Positions 37,601-46,571 are shown, counted from the first letter of the stretch. The stretch: DNA of 64,000 nucleotides from Lepas anatifera (GCA_034440635.1 JAOTON010002268.1:1240001-1304000), one strand, 5' to 3'. Numbers and translations: made by a program. The notes: generated from the letters alone by a model not told the origin.

Positions 37601-40436
37601 TTCAGGACCTATCAGGGACCTAGGTGGCTATTAGCCTCGAAAGGGTCCTAACTGGGACCTACGTTATTTTAAGGTAGTGTTTTATGGGCAGGTGCCGTGA
37701 CACCTTTGCATAGACGCAGCCCGTGGAGGGTATATGTGGGACCTCACTGCTAATTAGCGAGGGTGAAAGACAGTCTACTGGCCGTACGTTTAGGGATTTT
37801 GGCAATGAAGGACCGATAGGTCCAGTCAAAGCCCCTCACCCAAGAACCAGAGGTTCAACAAGTGAGGTCACCCAGGCTAACCACCGCTCGGGTTTCAGGC
37901 CGAAGAGAGAAATGATAGTTGAGAAAGATGCGGGGCGGGACTGAGGAAAAGGGGTACTAGGTGGCCGGAATCCTAGAAACCAACACCACCTAGTCCGATA
38001 GAGATAATATTTACAGGTCAGCTGTGGAAACAGCGATAGGCAGGGCTGGTACCAGCAACAGCGCTCGGAGCAGGTGGTCACAGGAACTCCAGCAGCCGCC
38101 AACAGCAGTCGCAATAGGCAGCCGGGCGTCGGACGCCAGACAGCCAGACCTGTCGGCAGAGCTCAGAACGTAGTGTTGTTGGTCACATTTGGGTGGACCG
38201 AGCTTATCTATCGCTGATCAGCCGTGGGGTGTGAGGCGGGCGCCGGGCCTTTGCATGAATGTGGCCGAGGTGTAAAGCTAGCAGAGGTGTTTCGTGCAGC
38301 GCACTTCCGTTTGAAGATGGAAGTGGAAGTTCATCTTTAGACATTTAATTCAGTAAAATATTCATTTCGTAGAACTGCAGGAGCATGCCACACATTTTGT
38401 TATTAATCCCTTCTCCATTAGAAGTTCACAGTCGAGGATGCAAATTTTTACCCAAAGTGTGCAGCTATATCCGCTCTTAAATTCACGTATCGCCCTCCTA
38501 GTTGTGCAATATTCGCACCTGGTTAGAAAAGTCTGTTTTGTTCGCCGGGCCCGCCCCGGTCGCTAAACCGGTAATAGGTACAAGCTCTGATCATGCATCC
38601 CTGAACTAAGGCTAGTTGATTGCCGGAAAGAACGGCTTGAACCAATAGAAATGTTCATCAAAATACGTGCATTTGGAGACTCAGAAAATCTCCAGCACAA
38701 CGTCGAGTAAAACTATCTTCGTAGATTGTTAGGACCACACATATTGTCATGTATCGTTTAAGGTTTCGGGGTGAAGGCTCTTCGTTCGTACTGATGCCTG
38801 GCTGCATTCCCGTTACCGACTGAAAGCGTAGATTTTTTCAAACTTAACCGCTCGAATTTTGGGTTATAGACCTGTCCCAGAGTTTGTCAGATGACAAAAT
38901 TTCATTTTTCGCGAAAAGCTCTTTCGGAAGATATCAAATTTCATGCATCAAAACGTAAAAGAATGGGCTCTGGAGGCCTACCAAGATACACAAAAAACGC
39001 GACAGTAAATTTCAAAATGCAGAAAATGGCGAGAAACAAGGATTTTGCGAGCTACATATTTGTAATCTACACATGACATTGTATCAGAAACAACAAAGAA
39101 CCCTATTAGGTGGTCTCTTCAATGTCTTGTACATTAGCTGAAGCAGTGTGTTGCATTAGTGACTGCCGCATTCTGTCGCATTGCTGTTGTAGGTCGTTGA
39201 CCCATCAAGCTAACCCATCCATAACATGTTTACCGCACTATACCGGGGCTTTCGTTGACGATTTTAGCTTCGTATAGCTTTTCAACTCATTCACTGTTCT
39301 TGCCCTCGCCATGCTCGCTTATTCGCGTCATCTTGGCGTGTCATGTGATCCCACCCGAATTTATTCTAGTATCCACCGCCAGGAAAAAGGTCTCGCAAAA
39401 AAGTTCGCGGATATGAAGCTATTTCTCTGTCTATTGAGAGTAGCCATGCACCTGATCTCTCGTCCCGGTGGTGGGGTAGGGGGGCAGTGTTTAAACACTC
39501 CCATTGGTTTTTTGACGGTGCCAGAAAACGACATCGCGAAGCACTGCTGTACTTGAAATATATGAGACAATTTGGCGTAAATTGTATGTCAATACTACCT
39601 AGTTTTTTTGTTGAAATTTAAACAACAGGATGAAGAGGTATGGAGGATCTAAAGAGAAAAGTAAAAAAAGTGCATTTAAAACACCCCTGTCCACAATTCC
39701 CAAAATTTGATTTTTTAAATACGGTTAAGCGTGAGACAAATTGACCCACCTTGAATTATTAAAATCGAACCAGCAGATTTTGAGATCTTAGGGGCCAAAG
39801 ACGCCCACTCCCTTACTGGAATAGAAGTAGCCAGAAGCGGGACAGGAATAGGGTTGACAGTTTGTCGATATTGGTAGCGGCTATCGTGAGGCGGCCTAGA
39901 ATTCTTTTGAGGCTGCTACCCGCTACTCCGCTATTTTTTACTAATAGAAATCAGCACCGCTACTCCGCTGCCATTTGAAGAGTCCGGAAGTAGCGGAGTA
40001 GCGGACCGCACAGCTCTGGTGCTTTGTGTATGGAACGTGTTTCACTTGACTTGTTGTCGATATTGCTCATATGAATGACCCTCAGTGCGATGGGTTCGGT
40101 TCATACGGGCTCACTCAAAGTCCTTGCGCGGGTGAGCGGAGGACGAACTCTTTGTAAGGCCCGGTTGGTACTGCTGATGAAGTGTTTGGTTAATTCTACC
40201 GGAATTTTCTGAAGCAGGAGCACGCATATGTATCACACACCTTTTCGTGTCCACAGGCGTATGACCAGCATCTGAACATGATCCTGGGTGATGTAGAAGA
40301 GACGGTAACCACTGTGGACATTGATGAGGAGACGTACGAGGAGGTGCACAAGACCACCAAGCGCACCATCCCCATGCTGTTCGTCAGGGGCGACGGCGTT
40401 ATACTGGTGTCGCCTCCCATGAGAGCAGGCGTGTGA
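10668..40436 (+). CDS. LSM3: LSM3, U6 snRNA-associated Sm-like protein (3 coding exons)
   Basis: Joining 10668-10685, 24968-25075 and 40257-40436 gives 101 residues plus TGA, close to the roughly 102 residues of animal LSM3. All junctions are phase 0 with GT/AG ends (gtaagc, gtgagt; ggcag, cacag). Residues 12-18 and 19-42 carry the family signature [15 protein letters not shown]. The Sm1 motif continues with D45 and N49 (AYDQHLN), the RNA-contacting pair of Sm folds. Sm2 is LFVRGDG at 83-89, and the tail is VSPPMRAGV. In the known family the protein sits in the LSm2-8 ring on the U6 snRNA 3' end (nucleus, splicing) and in LSm1-7 (cytoplasm, decapping and mRNA decay). No frameshift or stop is seen, so the copy looks functional. 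The oddity is its size: about 29.8 kb of genome for 306 nt, because both introns are stuffed with transposons. Confidence 0.97.
10928..11947 (+). mobile_element. TTAA element A1, AGGTCA-rich, 1.02 kb
   Basis: Flanked by TTAA at 10924-10927 and 11948-11951. Terminal repeats are CCCGCGCCCCACCGGGG and CCCCGGTGGGGCGAGGG. The interior is packed with AGGTCA/TGACCT in direct, inverted and everted arrangements, with over a dozen hexamers. Two further copies of similar length are at 26516-27537 (inverted) and 56320-57344. There is no transposase, so it is non-autonomous and probably moved by a piggyBac-type enzyme. It lies 240 bp inside the first long intron of LSM3. Confidence 0.85.
11952..12490. other. 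Intron sequence, nothing recognised
   Basis: No coding or repeat signature beyond a possible upstream extension of the CR1 fragment that follows. Confidence 0.35.
12490..13795 (+). pseudogene. CR1-type LINE fragment (RT thumb and C-terminus)
   Basis: Reading frames give, in order, YEKELGV (12677-12692), then after the inserted [22 protein letters not shown], a YVRPHLDYC block (13145-13315) and [10 protein letters not shown] (13455-13485). KWNVLPDHV and [15 protein letters not shown] blocks follow at 13620-13700. This is the order of the palm end, thumb and C-terminal tail of CR1-clade reverse transcriptases. The 5' part, with endonuclease and catalytic palm, is missing, as is usual for 5'-truncated LINEs. 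Several frameshifts are present, so it is inactive. Confidence 0.8.
12691..13136. mobile_element. Harbinger-like MITE inside the CR1 fragment
   Basis: A 446-bp element with about 50-bp imperfect terminal inverted repeats starting GGGTGCGTTCTTTGAA and rc GGCTGCGTTCTTTGAA. TAG flanks it at 12688-12690 and 13137-13139. A 3-bp TWA/TAG-type target duplication is typical of PIF/Harbinger. The reading frame of the host CR1 continues correctly if one TAG and the element are left out, which supports the borders. No transposase is encoded. Confidence 0.8.
14048..14492 (+). mobile_element. piggyBac-like MITE, copy 2
   Basis: A second 445-bp copy of the 2608-3052 element, bounded by TTAA at 14044-14047 and 14493-14496. 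The ends are GGGGATGTGGCACC and GTGTCACATTCCAT. It lies in the LSM3 intron downstream of the CR1 fragment. Confidence 0.85.
14497..14872. other. Intron spacer, nothing recognised
   Basis: GC-richer intron sequence leading to the LINE target site. Confidence 0.4.
14888..16014 (+). promoter_or_regulatory. 5' UTR / internal promoter region of the full-length LINE
   Basis: GC-rich leader between the 5' target duplication and the first plausible ORF1 ATG at 16015. LINEs of this type start transcription from their own 5' end, so a promoter is expected here, but no motif was confirmed. Confidence 0.5.
16015..17634 (+). pseudogene. LINE ORF1, gag-like with CCHC zinc knuckles (frameshifted)
   Basis: The likely start is ATG 16015 ([10 protein letters not shown]), whose frame is lost at the C-run near 16040. 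The product continues at 16082-16440 ([14 protein letters not shown]) and shifts near 16440 to the frame with [14 protein letters not shown] (about 16612-16655). [14 protein letters not shown] and [15 protein letters not shown] follow: three knuckles that bind nucleic acid in I-type gag proteins. Another shift near 16850 leads to SYAEAVRS and a Pro-rich tail ending at TAG 17632-17634. At least three single-base lesions are present. Confidence 0.8.
17663..21391 (+). pseudogene. LINE ORF2: endonuclease, reverse transcriptase, RNase H (two frameshifts)
   Basis: The AP endonuclease opens with QWNCRG (17696) and has LQETK and GDFNAHH, and after the first shift in the G-run near 18102, SDHFPV (about 18300). 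The RT has [30 protein letters not shown], a motif [10 protein letters not shown] and PQGSVSS. FVDD (about 19680), a permitted variant of the Y/FxDD catalytic box, follows a second shift near 19512. RNase H shows FYTDGSKTD (about 20566), SELTALD, FTDSLSS and [15 protein letters not shown] (about 20860-20910), so all four metal-binding acids are kept. The C-terminus has CQRC..H..C (21188-21240). Apart from the two shifts it reads as intact. Confidence 0.88.
21859..24967. other. 3.1 kb of intron without recognised gene
   Basis: Contains (GAAT)n-like aatgaatgaatgaatg at 22044-22060 and a (TA)n at about 24190-24212. No protein signature was found. Open frames on both strands at 22806-23126 and 23798-24145 are short and unconvincing. 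Confidence 0.4.
24968..25075 (+). CDS. LSM3: LSM3 internal exon (residues 7-42)
   Basis: The exon is 36 codons from [12 protein letters not shown] to ELKGRLH, in phase 0 at both ends, with acceptor gcggcag (to 24967) and donor gtgagt (from 25076). It encodes the N-terminal helix and the first strands of the Sm fold. It is GC-rich compared with the flanking intron, as expected for a conserved exon. The acceptor's pyrimidine tract is weak, so the exact junction is slightly less certain than the reading frame. Confidence 0.95.
25522..27694. mobile_element. TTAA element E1, mosaic, interrupted by A2
   Basis: Bounded by TTAA at 25518-25521 and 27695-27698. The left end CACCCGCCCCGGTGGG and following block (ggctcctatgcgggatagcg) match the element starting at 48196. 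The part from about 26340 on, and the right end ending CGTCAATGCGCGTG, match family B (46991-47826). It is therefore a mosaic of two families, or an intermediate. Element A2 splits it at a TTAA. Many AGGTCA/TGACCT hexamers are present. Confidence 0.7.
26516..27537 (-). mobile_element. TTAA element A2 nested in E1
   Basis: An inverted 1,022-bp copy of family A with ends CCCTCGCCCCACCGGGG and CCCCGGTGGGGCGCGGG, flanked by TTAA at 26512-26515 and 27538-27541. The uninterrupted site survives in element B1 as gtgaccTTAAatgtgacctg (about 47651-47670), so the TTAA duplication on insertion can be seen directly. Confidence 0.88.
27699..28426. other. Intron spacer with GGTTAGTT minisatellite
   Basis: Bases 28310-28426 hold irregular GGTTAGTT/TTAGGGTTAGTTGG repeats next to the 3' tail of the reverse-strand LINE. 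They may belong to its 3' UTR or to the target. Nothing coding was found. Confidence 0.4.
28659..29286 (-). pseudogene. ORF2 remainder: RNase H end and C-terminal tail
   Basis: Continues the RNase H of the same LINE beyond the hAT element, starting at the [12 protein letters not shown] block. [17 protein letters not shown] (about 29180-29130) holds the conserved HxxxxNExAD feature. A frameshift near 28930 leads to the tail with [15 protein letters not shown] and the stop at 28659. Confidence 0.8.
29287..32253. mobile_element. hAT-type DNA transposon, 2.97 kb, non-coding or decayed
   Basis: A perfect 8-bp target duplication GTCTGAAC lies at 29279-29286 and 32254-32261. Terminal repeats begin TAGAGGTGGGA and end TCCCACCTCTA. 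Both ends are crowded with subterminal GGGCCCGGGC and CGGGCTT motifs in either orientation, which look like transposase binding sites. The 8-bp duplication and the short A/G-rich TIR are hAT features. No transposase frame with a recognisable domain is left. It interrupts the RNase H of the surrounding LINE and carries a nested MITE. Confidence 0.88.
30401..30910. mobile_element. Harbinger-like MITE nested in the hAT element
   Basis: A 510-bp element with terminal repeats GGGCTTGTTCCAGCGCCTCC, perfect over 20 bp, and TAA on both sides (30398-30400, 30911-30913). Inner subterminal repeats of CTCCAACCTCCTC type follow. The TAA duplication fits PIF/Harbinger. It is the innermost layer of a MITE in hAT in LINE in intron stack. 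Confidence 0.85.
32254..35350 (-). pseudogene. ORF2 of the reverse-strand LINE, endonuclease-RT part
   Basis: Starts [12 protein letters not shown] at 35350 (endonuclease), with [16 protein letters not shown] (about 34960-34930) and SDHLPI (about 34710). RT follows with [44 protein letters not shown] and [15 protein letters not shown] (33349-33351) lies just three codons before the intact FADD box (33331-33342). RNase H begins [12 protein letters not shown] near 32400 and is cut by the hAT insertion at 32254. Frameshifts lie between 35350 and 33909. Confidence 0.85.
35292..37094 (-). pseudogene. ORF1 of the reverse-strand LINE (CCHC gag-like)
   Basis: Starts [14 protein letters not shown] at 37094. 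[14 protein letters not shown] (about 36560-36520), [13 protein letters not shown] and [12 protein letters not shown] form three CCHC knuckles. The frame is lost near 36415 and continues as [12 protein letters not shown] in another frame to about 35783, then returns for a Ser/Pro-rich tail (35678-35292). The tail overlaps the start of ORF2 by 59 bases, which suggests coupled or reinitiated translation in the active ancestor. Confidence 0.8.
37181..37263 (-). promoter_or_regulatory. Tandem TGACGTCA repeats in the LINE 5' UTR
   Basis: Three units of about 20 bp, (G)TGACGTCAGAGCGTGTGC-like, between 37205 and 37262. Two carry a full palindromic CRE, TGACGTCA, and one a GGCGTCAG variant. They lie 110-170 bases before the ORF1 ATG on the - strand, where an internal LINE promoter is expected. 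CREB/ATF binding is inference. Confidence 0.5.
37530..37615. repeat. Tandem duplication, about 41-bp unit
   Basis: The unit GGAGGGGAGGCAGGGGGCCT followed by cttcaggacctatca occurs twice, at about 37537 and 37577. It may be part of the LINE 5' UTR or of its flank. Confidence 0.7.
37616..40256. other. Intron sequence without recognised gene
   Basis: Nothing coding was recognised. The patch 39880-40015 (repeated gctactccgct/agcggagtagcgg ending cgcacagctctg) looks like one end of a hAT-type element, but its partner end was not found. Confidence 0.35.
40257..40436 (+). CDS. LSM3: LSM3 last coding exon (residues 43-101, stop)
   Basis: The acceptor cttttcgtgtccacag ends at 40256. The exon reads [15 protein letters not shown], an acidic linker, [13 protein letters not shown] and SPPMRAGV, then TGA at 40434-40436. 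It holds the end of Sm1 with D45 and N49, and all of Sm2. The 3' UTR follows. A GATAAA variant polyadenylation signal lies at 40721-40726 and a canonical AATAAA at 41570-41575; which is used cannot be told from sequence. Confidence 0.96.
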   Translation, partial: AYDQHLNMILGDVEETVTTVDIDEETYEEVHKTTKRTIPMLFVRGDGVILVSPPMRAGV

Positions 40437-42424
40437 CCAGTGCCCTCATATCGACTGTTGTGTGCAGCGTCATTCCTGCTTGTGACATAGGCTGCAAGAC
40501 TGGTGGACACACTGGTGCTGTGGGAAGGTGAAGTTTGGTGGAGCAGATGAACATACCACGGAAGGGATTGTCGCGTGGAAGTCGTACTGTAGCCTGCTGT
40601 CACGATGTTAGTGTCAGACAGGCCCATGACTGGGAAGTGCCGATTTAGAACCTTGTCTTGAAGTTTTCTTTTGTGGACAGACTGCTGAGCCCAGTTTTGT
40701 GATCACCCTGATGTTCTTAAGATAAATGAACATTGCATTGCACAGGCTTGATTTCACCGCTCAAGTGGGTTATCCTATCTTTGACGCGGGGAGAATTTAT
40801 ATAGCTATTTTAATGAACGTTTTAAATATGTTTGTTGCCAGTTCGCCGTTCACAGTTGAAGTCTAAACATTTTTTTCATATCATTATTGGGCTCACGATG
40901 GAAAAAACGGAATCGCCAGTCTTTGTCAAGGGGTATGATATTGCTTTTCAGCCCTTTCATGGGAGGGTGGGGGGGCTTTAGGCCTGATGTAACCTCTGCT
41001 TCCTTGCCGTAAAAAGTGGTCCGGTGGAAGGGTCTGGAAGTCCCAGAAAAATTGGTGTGGGTTGTCACGATCAGCACCTTTAGTCGGCAAACCTCACTTC
41101 ACAAAAGGCATTCTCAAATGCTAGTATTGCTGCAAGGTCTCAACTAAGTTTCCAGACCATAACGTAGAGCTGCAGAAGCACTCATGTGTGGACAGCCGCT
41201 GCCAGCAATTTGACATCCAAATGAAATGATCAGTTGAGTGTGAAATCCATAAAAGGGATGGACTTTTTCCACTGGGTGAAAAGTTCTTTTTGAATCGCTT
41301 TCGGCTTATCTTTTCAAGCATTCGTCAGCACAAAAACTTTTCACTGACGAGGGTTTGTGAATAAACCTTCAGCGTTCCGAAACAATTTTTTTACTGGTTG
41401 GAGAAATTTCACCGTTTTCGGTGCATTGAATTCATATATGCTGGGGCGGGCACTTTTGCGGCGCTTTGCTAGCATACCATCATTTCATTGCATTTATGTA
41501 TCTCATTGGTCACGGAGCGAGTCTATTTAAAGACAAAGTCAAACTAATGCGCAGCCAGGCAGTACCAACAATAAATTGTCATTGCATTTAATGTCACCTA
41601 CAGATATAAAAACACCAGGATACAACTATACGTCCAGCCATAACATACCATAATTTCTCGTCTAAAAATTATAGGCAAGACTTAGAACGAAGCCACGTAA
41701 GCAACGGCTTAGTTTGTAAATACGTACAGCGTGTCATTGACTAGGTCCGCTAATGGACACCGGTTTAGGATCACATTTGTCCTGCAACCTCCTGAACTCG
41801 TAGACCTTACTTCACGGTGTTGACACAAGAGAGTGTTAATTAATGTCATTTGTCTTGTCGCTCTCACCTGAGCAGTGCAAGAGAATGCTTGTCGCTCGCG
41901 CGCATCGCTCGCTTGGTTATAATTTTAACGACATTACCGATATGTGCCCGAAGGCAGCCGTTCTTTGTGTGCTCAAAAACCTTGGCAACACAAGTGGCGA
42001 TGGAAGATTTTTGCCCGGGGGAGGGTTGGGCACCTTAAATGGGGTACATCTCATTAGCGGAAAAATTCTTAGAGGATCGTTTAACGGTAAATTTAACGGT
42101 AAACAGAAATCATCACTACTTTATTTCTCTCATCAATGCACGTAATTCTGGGTTGTCCACAATACATGGACAATATTTTCTGCAAATTTTAGATCAATCC
42201 AACAATAGTTCAATCCAAATTTTAGATTCTCTGCACACACGGCCTTGCTTATAGCCTAGACATACCAGAGTGGATTGCCCCCCGGTAGCTCTAGGTGACC
42301 TGAGCGGCATGGCCGTGCCTGTGCTTTGTGGGACATTAAACTTTGGCCTCTAAATAAACCCTTCATTGTGGTAGTTGCTTGTTCGGGTGGTGTGCTCTGG
42401 GTCTCCGTGACAAGTCCCTTGATG
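40437..42424. other. LSM3 3' flank, no further gene
   Basis: The start belongs to the LSM3 3' UTR. Candidate polyadenylation signals are GATAAA at 40721-40726 and AATAAA at 41570-41575. No other protein or RNA gene was recognised. Confidence 0.4.
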
Positions 42425-42428
42425 ACAA

Positions 42429-43437
42429 CACGCGCCCCGCTGGGGTCCCTTGCATGACGCACCCCGCTGGGGGCGTTTTTCGCCCCCTCCGTATCTCGTT
42501 CCCCACGAAAGATAAAGGAAAATTACGGGCGGTGTTCGAAAGCTCTTGACAAGACGAAGAGATTTTATACGAAGAATTTTTATGTCGGGTCAATATTTGA
42601 GGTCAGCATAGTTCAAAGAAGGTTCCATAGGCTTACAACAGAGCAGTGTACGTTTCCCTCCCTAGATCTGCTCTCAGGGGAGCTAGAGCAAATATTAATG
42701 CATCATTGGATTCTTCTCATCGCGGCGAATCGAATGATGTATAATATGACCTTGCCAGATTACATAGTCAAAATGACCTGACCTCGAGCTAGGTCAGGGT
42801 CACAGACTGACCTGGTATGGTCATGTTGCATATCAATCGACTCCCCGTGACAATAAAAGCACGATGCAAGCAAAATGGGTGCTTTATCTCAATTCAGTGA
42901 GAAGTTATTGGCAAAACAATCACTCTCTGCTCCCGTGACCTGATATGACCTTTGAGAGATCAGATGCTCAAAAACTCAACTTAACGGTCAAGATGGTGGT
43001 AAGAATAGACGGTTTGAGGATTTTCAGCTTTATCTATCCAGTATTTACTGAAAACGAGCCCATTCTATTTTGCACCATACACTTATAATGGGGTGACCAA
43101 AAAGTTGACCCCACCTTAGGTCAATAATATCAAAATTCCGGGATAGCAGATTTGTAGACCCTGATGACCTTATTATAATTTAGAAGTTTCAAACTCATCG
43201 ATTTGCTAATGTTTCCTGGGCGCTGCTTCAAACTCGTAATTTTAGGTTTTGAGGTCGGGTCACTTGACCCTGAATAGCTCCTTGACCTGACATGACTTTA
43301 ACTAAAAAATTTGGTGAGATGTGTAAAATCGATCAGGGATAAAGTACTGTAAGTTTCGTTGTTCTGCGTCTCTTTATTTTTGAGCTATCTTGGAAAAACC
43401 AGGAGGGGGCTAATTTCGCCCCCCAGCGGGGCGCGTG
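42429..43437. mobile_element. Element F1, AGGTCA-rich, 1.0 kb
   Basis: The ends CACGCGCCCCGCTGGGG and CCCCAGCGGGGCGCGTG are near-perfect inverted repeats. The right flank is TTAA (43438-43441); the left is ACAA, perhaps a mutated TTAA. The interior has the same hexamer-rich style and shares short blocks with families A and E. Confidence 0.75.
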
Positions 43438-44099
43438 TTAAGTGAGATTCCGACTCCAAAAGCTGTACTGGGAACAACCTAACAAAAAAGGTTAGCTTGG
43501 TGATCGTCTCCTACCATGTTGAAGTGCACCAATTTTCATAAATATTAGACGTGTTTTGGTCCCGAAGGTTTACGAAGTAGCGTAACATTGCTGCGGCAAG
43601 GAAGTCACGCACCAGAGCCAAGTCGGCTCGCCGGGAGCTCGAAAAGGGATATATTAAAGTATTCTCGAGCTTGTTTTCAACCTGATTATCAGAATCAGGT
43701 TTATTATCACTATCTTCGCTTTACGGCTCTCCAGAAACAGGATTTCATAGAATAATTTAATAGAATCAAGAAACTCCTATATTTGTATCTATTCTTCAAA
43801 CCAGTCATAACAGTGACATCGCAAAATTGTGAGCAGTTTTCCGATGTGGCTTAAAAGAATTTTTTTGGGGTGGCTCAGGCTCCTCTGTCAAATCTAGTGT
43901 CACTGCAAGGGAGACCCGGTGGAGACGAATTCACTTAATCCCGATTTTTCAGATTAATGAGGGAACCTTTTCGGGCTACTTTTTAAGTCCTAAACATTTC
44001 TGGGAGTTGTAGGGCTACGCTTATCTACCACCACCTCACGGTGACCTAGCGTCTTCGCTCTCAGTGCCGAGAGGAAATTATTTAAGCGATAATGATGTA

Positions 44100-44483
44100 C
44101 AGCCGGTTCCACACTGATTGGTAGGTATTAGTGTCAGTTGTTTAAGAAATATCTTAAAAACTATTACACTGCTCGCAAAAGGTTGCGTCTCTACCTATGT
44201 CTTTTAACGAGCGCTTTAAATGTGGGCTGCTGCCAACTGGATGAGACCTCAATTTGGAACATTATGGACGAAAAACTGTTCGCTGATCCCGATTATTTTC
44301 TGTGTCTTTTCGCAATTACTTCTGGATTTTGTGCCCGATGAAGTATTTCTGCTTATCGGTTCATGCTTCCAGTTAAAACGCAGCAGCTGAGGCAACAATG
44401 GCGTCGGCAGGAAACATCATTTGAAAGATATTTCGCAAAAACGACCGCGGCCTAATACCTACCAATCAATATGGAACCGGCTG
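44100..44483. mobile_element. Tc1/mariner-like MITE
   Basis: A 384-bp element whose ends CAGCCGGTTCCACACTGATT and rc CAGCCGGTTCCATATTGATT continue as inverted repeats over about 33 bp. TA flanks it on both sides (44098-44099, 44484-44485). CAG ends and a TA duplication are typical of Tc1/mariner. The inner frame shows no transposase. Confidence 0.75.
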
Positions 44484-44765
44484 TACATACATTAGGGTGG
44501 GTCATACTCACGAAAAAATTAAAATTTCCGTATTTTAACTGTGTACTACGATTTTATTATGCGAAATTTAATTTTAAGAAGCTTTCTTTAAATGCATTTT
44601 GGTCAGAAATTACTAAAAAGGTCGCAAAAACGCACTTTTGTGTTTTTGACGTTAGGGATAGAGAATTAGTAGGTTAATTCCGACTCTCATAGACAGTGTA
44701 AGCTTTCGAGCGATCTCGAGCTGTCGTATCCCGTCATACAGGCCACGAATTTAGGTAGCACGTGC

Positions 44766-44924
44766 CAGAGGCGGATCTAAGCAAGGTATTTGGGGAAGAG
44801 GAATCCGAAAAATATAGTGAAAATTTTATTTTTTAAGAAAATCAGCCCAAATCAGGTAAAAATGGGTAATATTTGATCACTTTGGGGGCTAAGACCCAAT
44901 TCCTTCCCCCTGGATCCGCTCCTG
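44766..44924. mobile_element. Small hAT-like MITE, copy in first unit
   Basis: About 159 bp with ends CAGAGGCGGATC and GGATCCGCTCCTG. The left flank is gcacgtgc and the right is gcatgctt, a decayed 8-bp duplication. The pair at 45247-45403 is better preserved. Confidence 0.6.
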
Positions 44925-45246
44925 GCATGCTTAGTCAATAGAATTTGAACACTAGTAGAAATGGATAAAAGACGGCGAAATAAATAAATATATTGATCCG
45001 TCTGGCGTTGAGGTCAGAGCTGGAGAGCTCTCCTCGACTCGGGGGGTCTTTAATTTTAAGAAACTTTCTTCAATTACATTTCGGTCAGAAATTACTTAAA
45101 GGTCGCAAAAACGCACTTTTGTGTTTTTGACGTTAGGGATAGAGAAGTAGTAGGATAATTCCGACTCTCATATACAGTGTAAGCTTTCAAGCGATCGCGA
45201 GCTATCGTGTTCCGTCACACAGGCCACGAATTCAGGTTGCACGTGC

Positions 45247-45403
45247 CAGAGGCGGATCTAAGCAAGGTATTTGGGGAAGAGGAATCCGAAAAATATAATG
45301 AAAATTTTATTTTTTAAGAAAACAGCCCAAATCAGCTGAAACTGGGTAATATTTGATCACTTTGGGGGCTGAGATCCGATCCTTCCCCCTGGATCCGCCC
45401 CTG
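45247..45403. mobile_element. Small hAT-like MITE, copy in second unit
   Basis: 157 bp with ends CAGAGGCGGATC and GGATCCGCCCCTG. The flanking 8-mers are gcacgtgc (45239-45246) and gcacgcgc (45404-45411), identical in 7 of 8 positions. It was copied with the tandem unit, so the insertion came before the duplication. Confidence 0.7.
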
Positions 45404-45769
45404 GCACGCGCAGTCAATGGAATTTGAACACTAGTAGAAATAGATAAAAGGCGGCGAAAATAAATAGATATATTGATCCGTCTGGCGTTGAGGTCAGAGC
45501 CGGAGAGCTCTCCTCAACCCAGGGGGTCCTGGATGGTTTACCACTAGTACCGCAATACAAGCCCTATGCAAAGCCTATTGGAGATACAAAATTCATGGGG
45601 TCCTGACCCTCTCTCCCCCCTCAACAATCCCGCTCAACCCATGGTTGAGGCTTCTTTAGTGATGACTGGCGGTAATTATAATCTTGCGATGTCCGAAAGT
45701 CATTTCTTAAAAACAAAGAGGAGAAATTGTTCAACCACCGCTTCAAGTATTCAAACCCTGAACTTCGGA

Positions 45770-45773
<4 letters not shown>

Positions 45774-45825
<52 letters not shown>

Positions 45826-45830
45826 TTTTT
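45774..45830. repeat. (TA)n microsatellite
   Basis: An almost pure AT dinucleotide run with one interruption (atatattatata). It is likely length-polymorphic. Confidence 0.95.
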
Positions 45831-46243
45831 TGTTTAGGAAATACGATTAAAATTGATAGATGAGTCACATTTTGAGAGCTTCCCGATTTGTCCGATTTAA
45901 AATGACTTGTACCTATTTAGCAAATTATTGTTTCAAACATTCTTTTTGTATGATTCCATTGTGACTTGTTTTTTGTTTTGTTTTTGTTTTCATTGTTTAT
46001 TTGTTACTTCAATGTTGCTAGTGCATATCTTCCGTTAGTCGTCACATTTCTCAACAACCACTTACTCTGGGCTTCTCAGTTACCACCTCGATCATCATCT
46101 CAAATGGCGAACACATTCACACATGGACTGCACAAATCCGCACAGTACCTATATGGGCATGTCAGCATCCTAAGTATTTGCGTTCAGTTCAAAAAGGCCG
46201 GCTATGAAGTTCCTGGCGTTCCACGATTCCACTAAGCCTGCTC

Positions 46244-46571
46244 CATTTGTCATCAAATGCATCCAAGCTGTTTCTCATTCTACTGATATTTTGTTTTTTT
46301 TGCCTCCATTTTTAGTGCATGAATAAAATGGGTCAGTTCAGGTTTAATTCCGGTGTTACGAGCTTTATATATGATAGATTTTGCTAATGTTACTATTAGT
46401 TTTTGGATCGGATCTAGTTGTAGGAAGAACCAAGGTTGTTCAATTATTTGAAGTGTCATATGAAAGCTGTGTTCCAGCTGGATTTGAATATCTTTAATAA
46501 ATTTTTGAACGATTCGACAATTCCAAAACAAGTGAGTTATTGTCTCAATGCTTTCAGAACAGAGGGTACAA
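46244..46571 (-). pseudogene. L1/Tx1-type LINE 3' fragment
   Basis: On the - strand, CTLCSESIETITHLFWNC (about 46568-46515) followed by FIKDIQIQLE matches the C-terminal CxxC-H-C zinc knuckle of L1-group ORF2 proteins. Only the last ~100 residues remain, as in heavily 5'-truncated LINEs. It abuts family B fragment B0. Confidence 0.7.

Larger units (their letters stand above)
44570..45530. repeat. Tandem duplication, unit about 480 bp
   Basis: 44570-45050 and 45051-45530 are two copies in direct repeat, about 90% alike (both with ggtcgcaaaaacgcactttt, acgttagggatagaga and ttgaggtcagagc). Each contains the same small hAT-like MITE at the same place. It is a local unequal exchange or replication duplication. 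Confidence 0.85.

Noticed and set aside
39880..40015. Complete hAT element
   Set aside because: Only one end-like sequence (rc CAGAGCTGTGCGG) was seen, with no partner end or target duplication.
40196..40627. 143-codon antisense frame over the last LSM3 exon
   Set aside because: Same reason: it mirrors a conserved exon and shows no protein family features.
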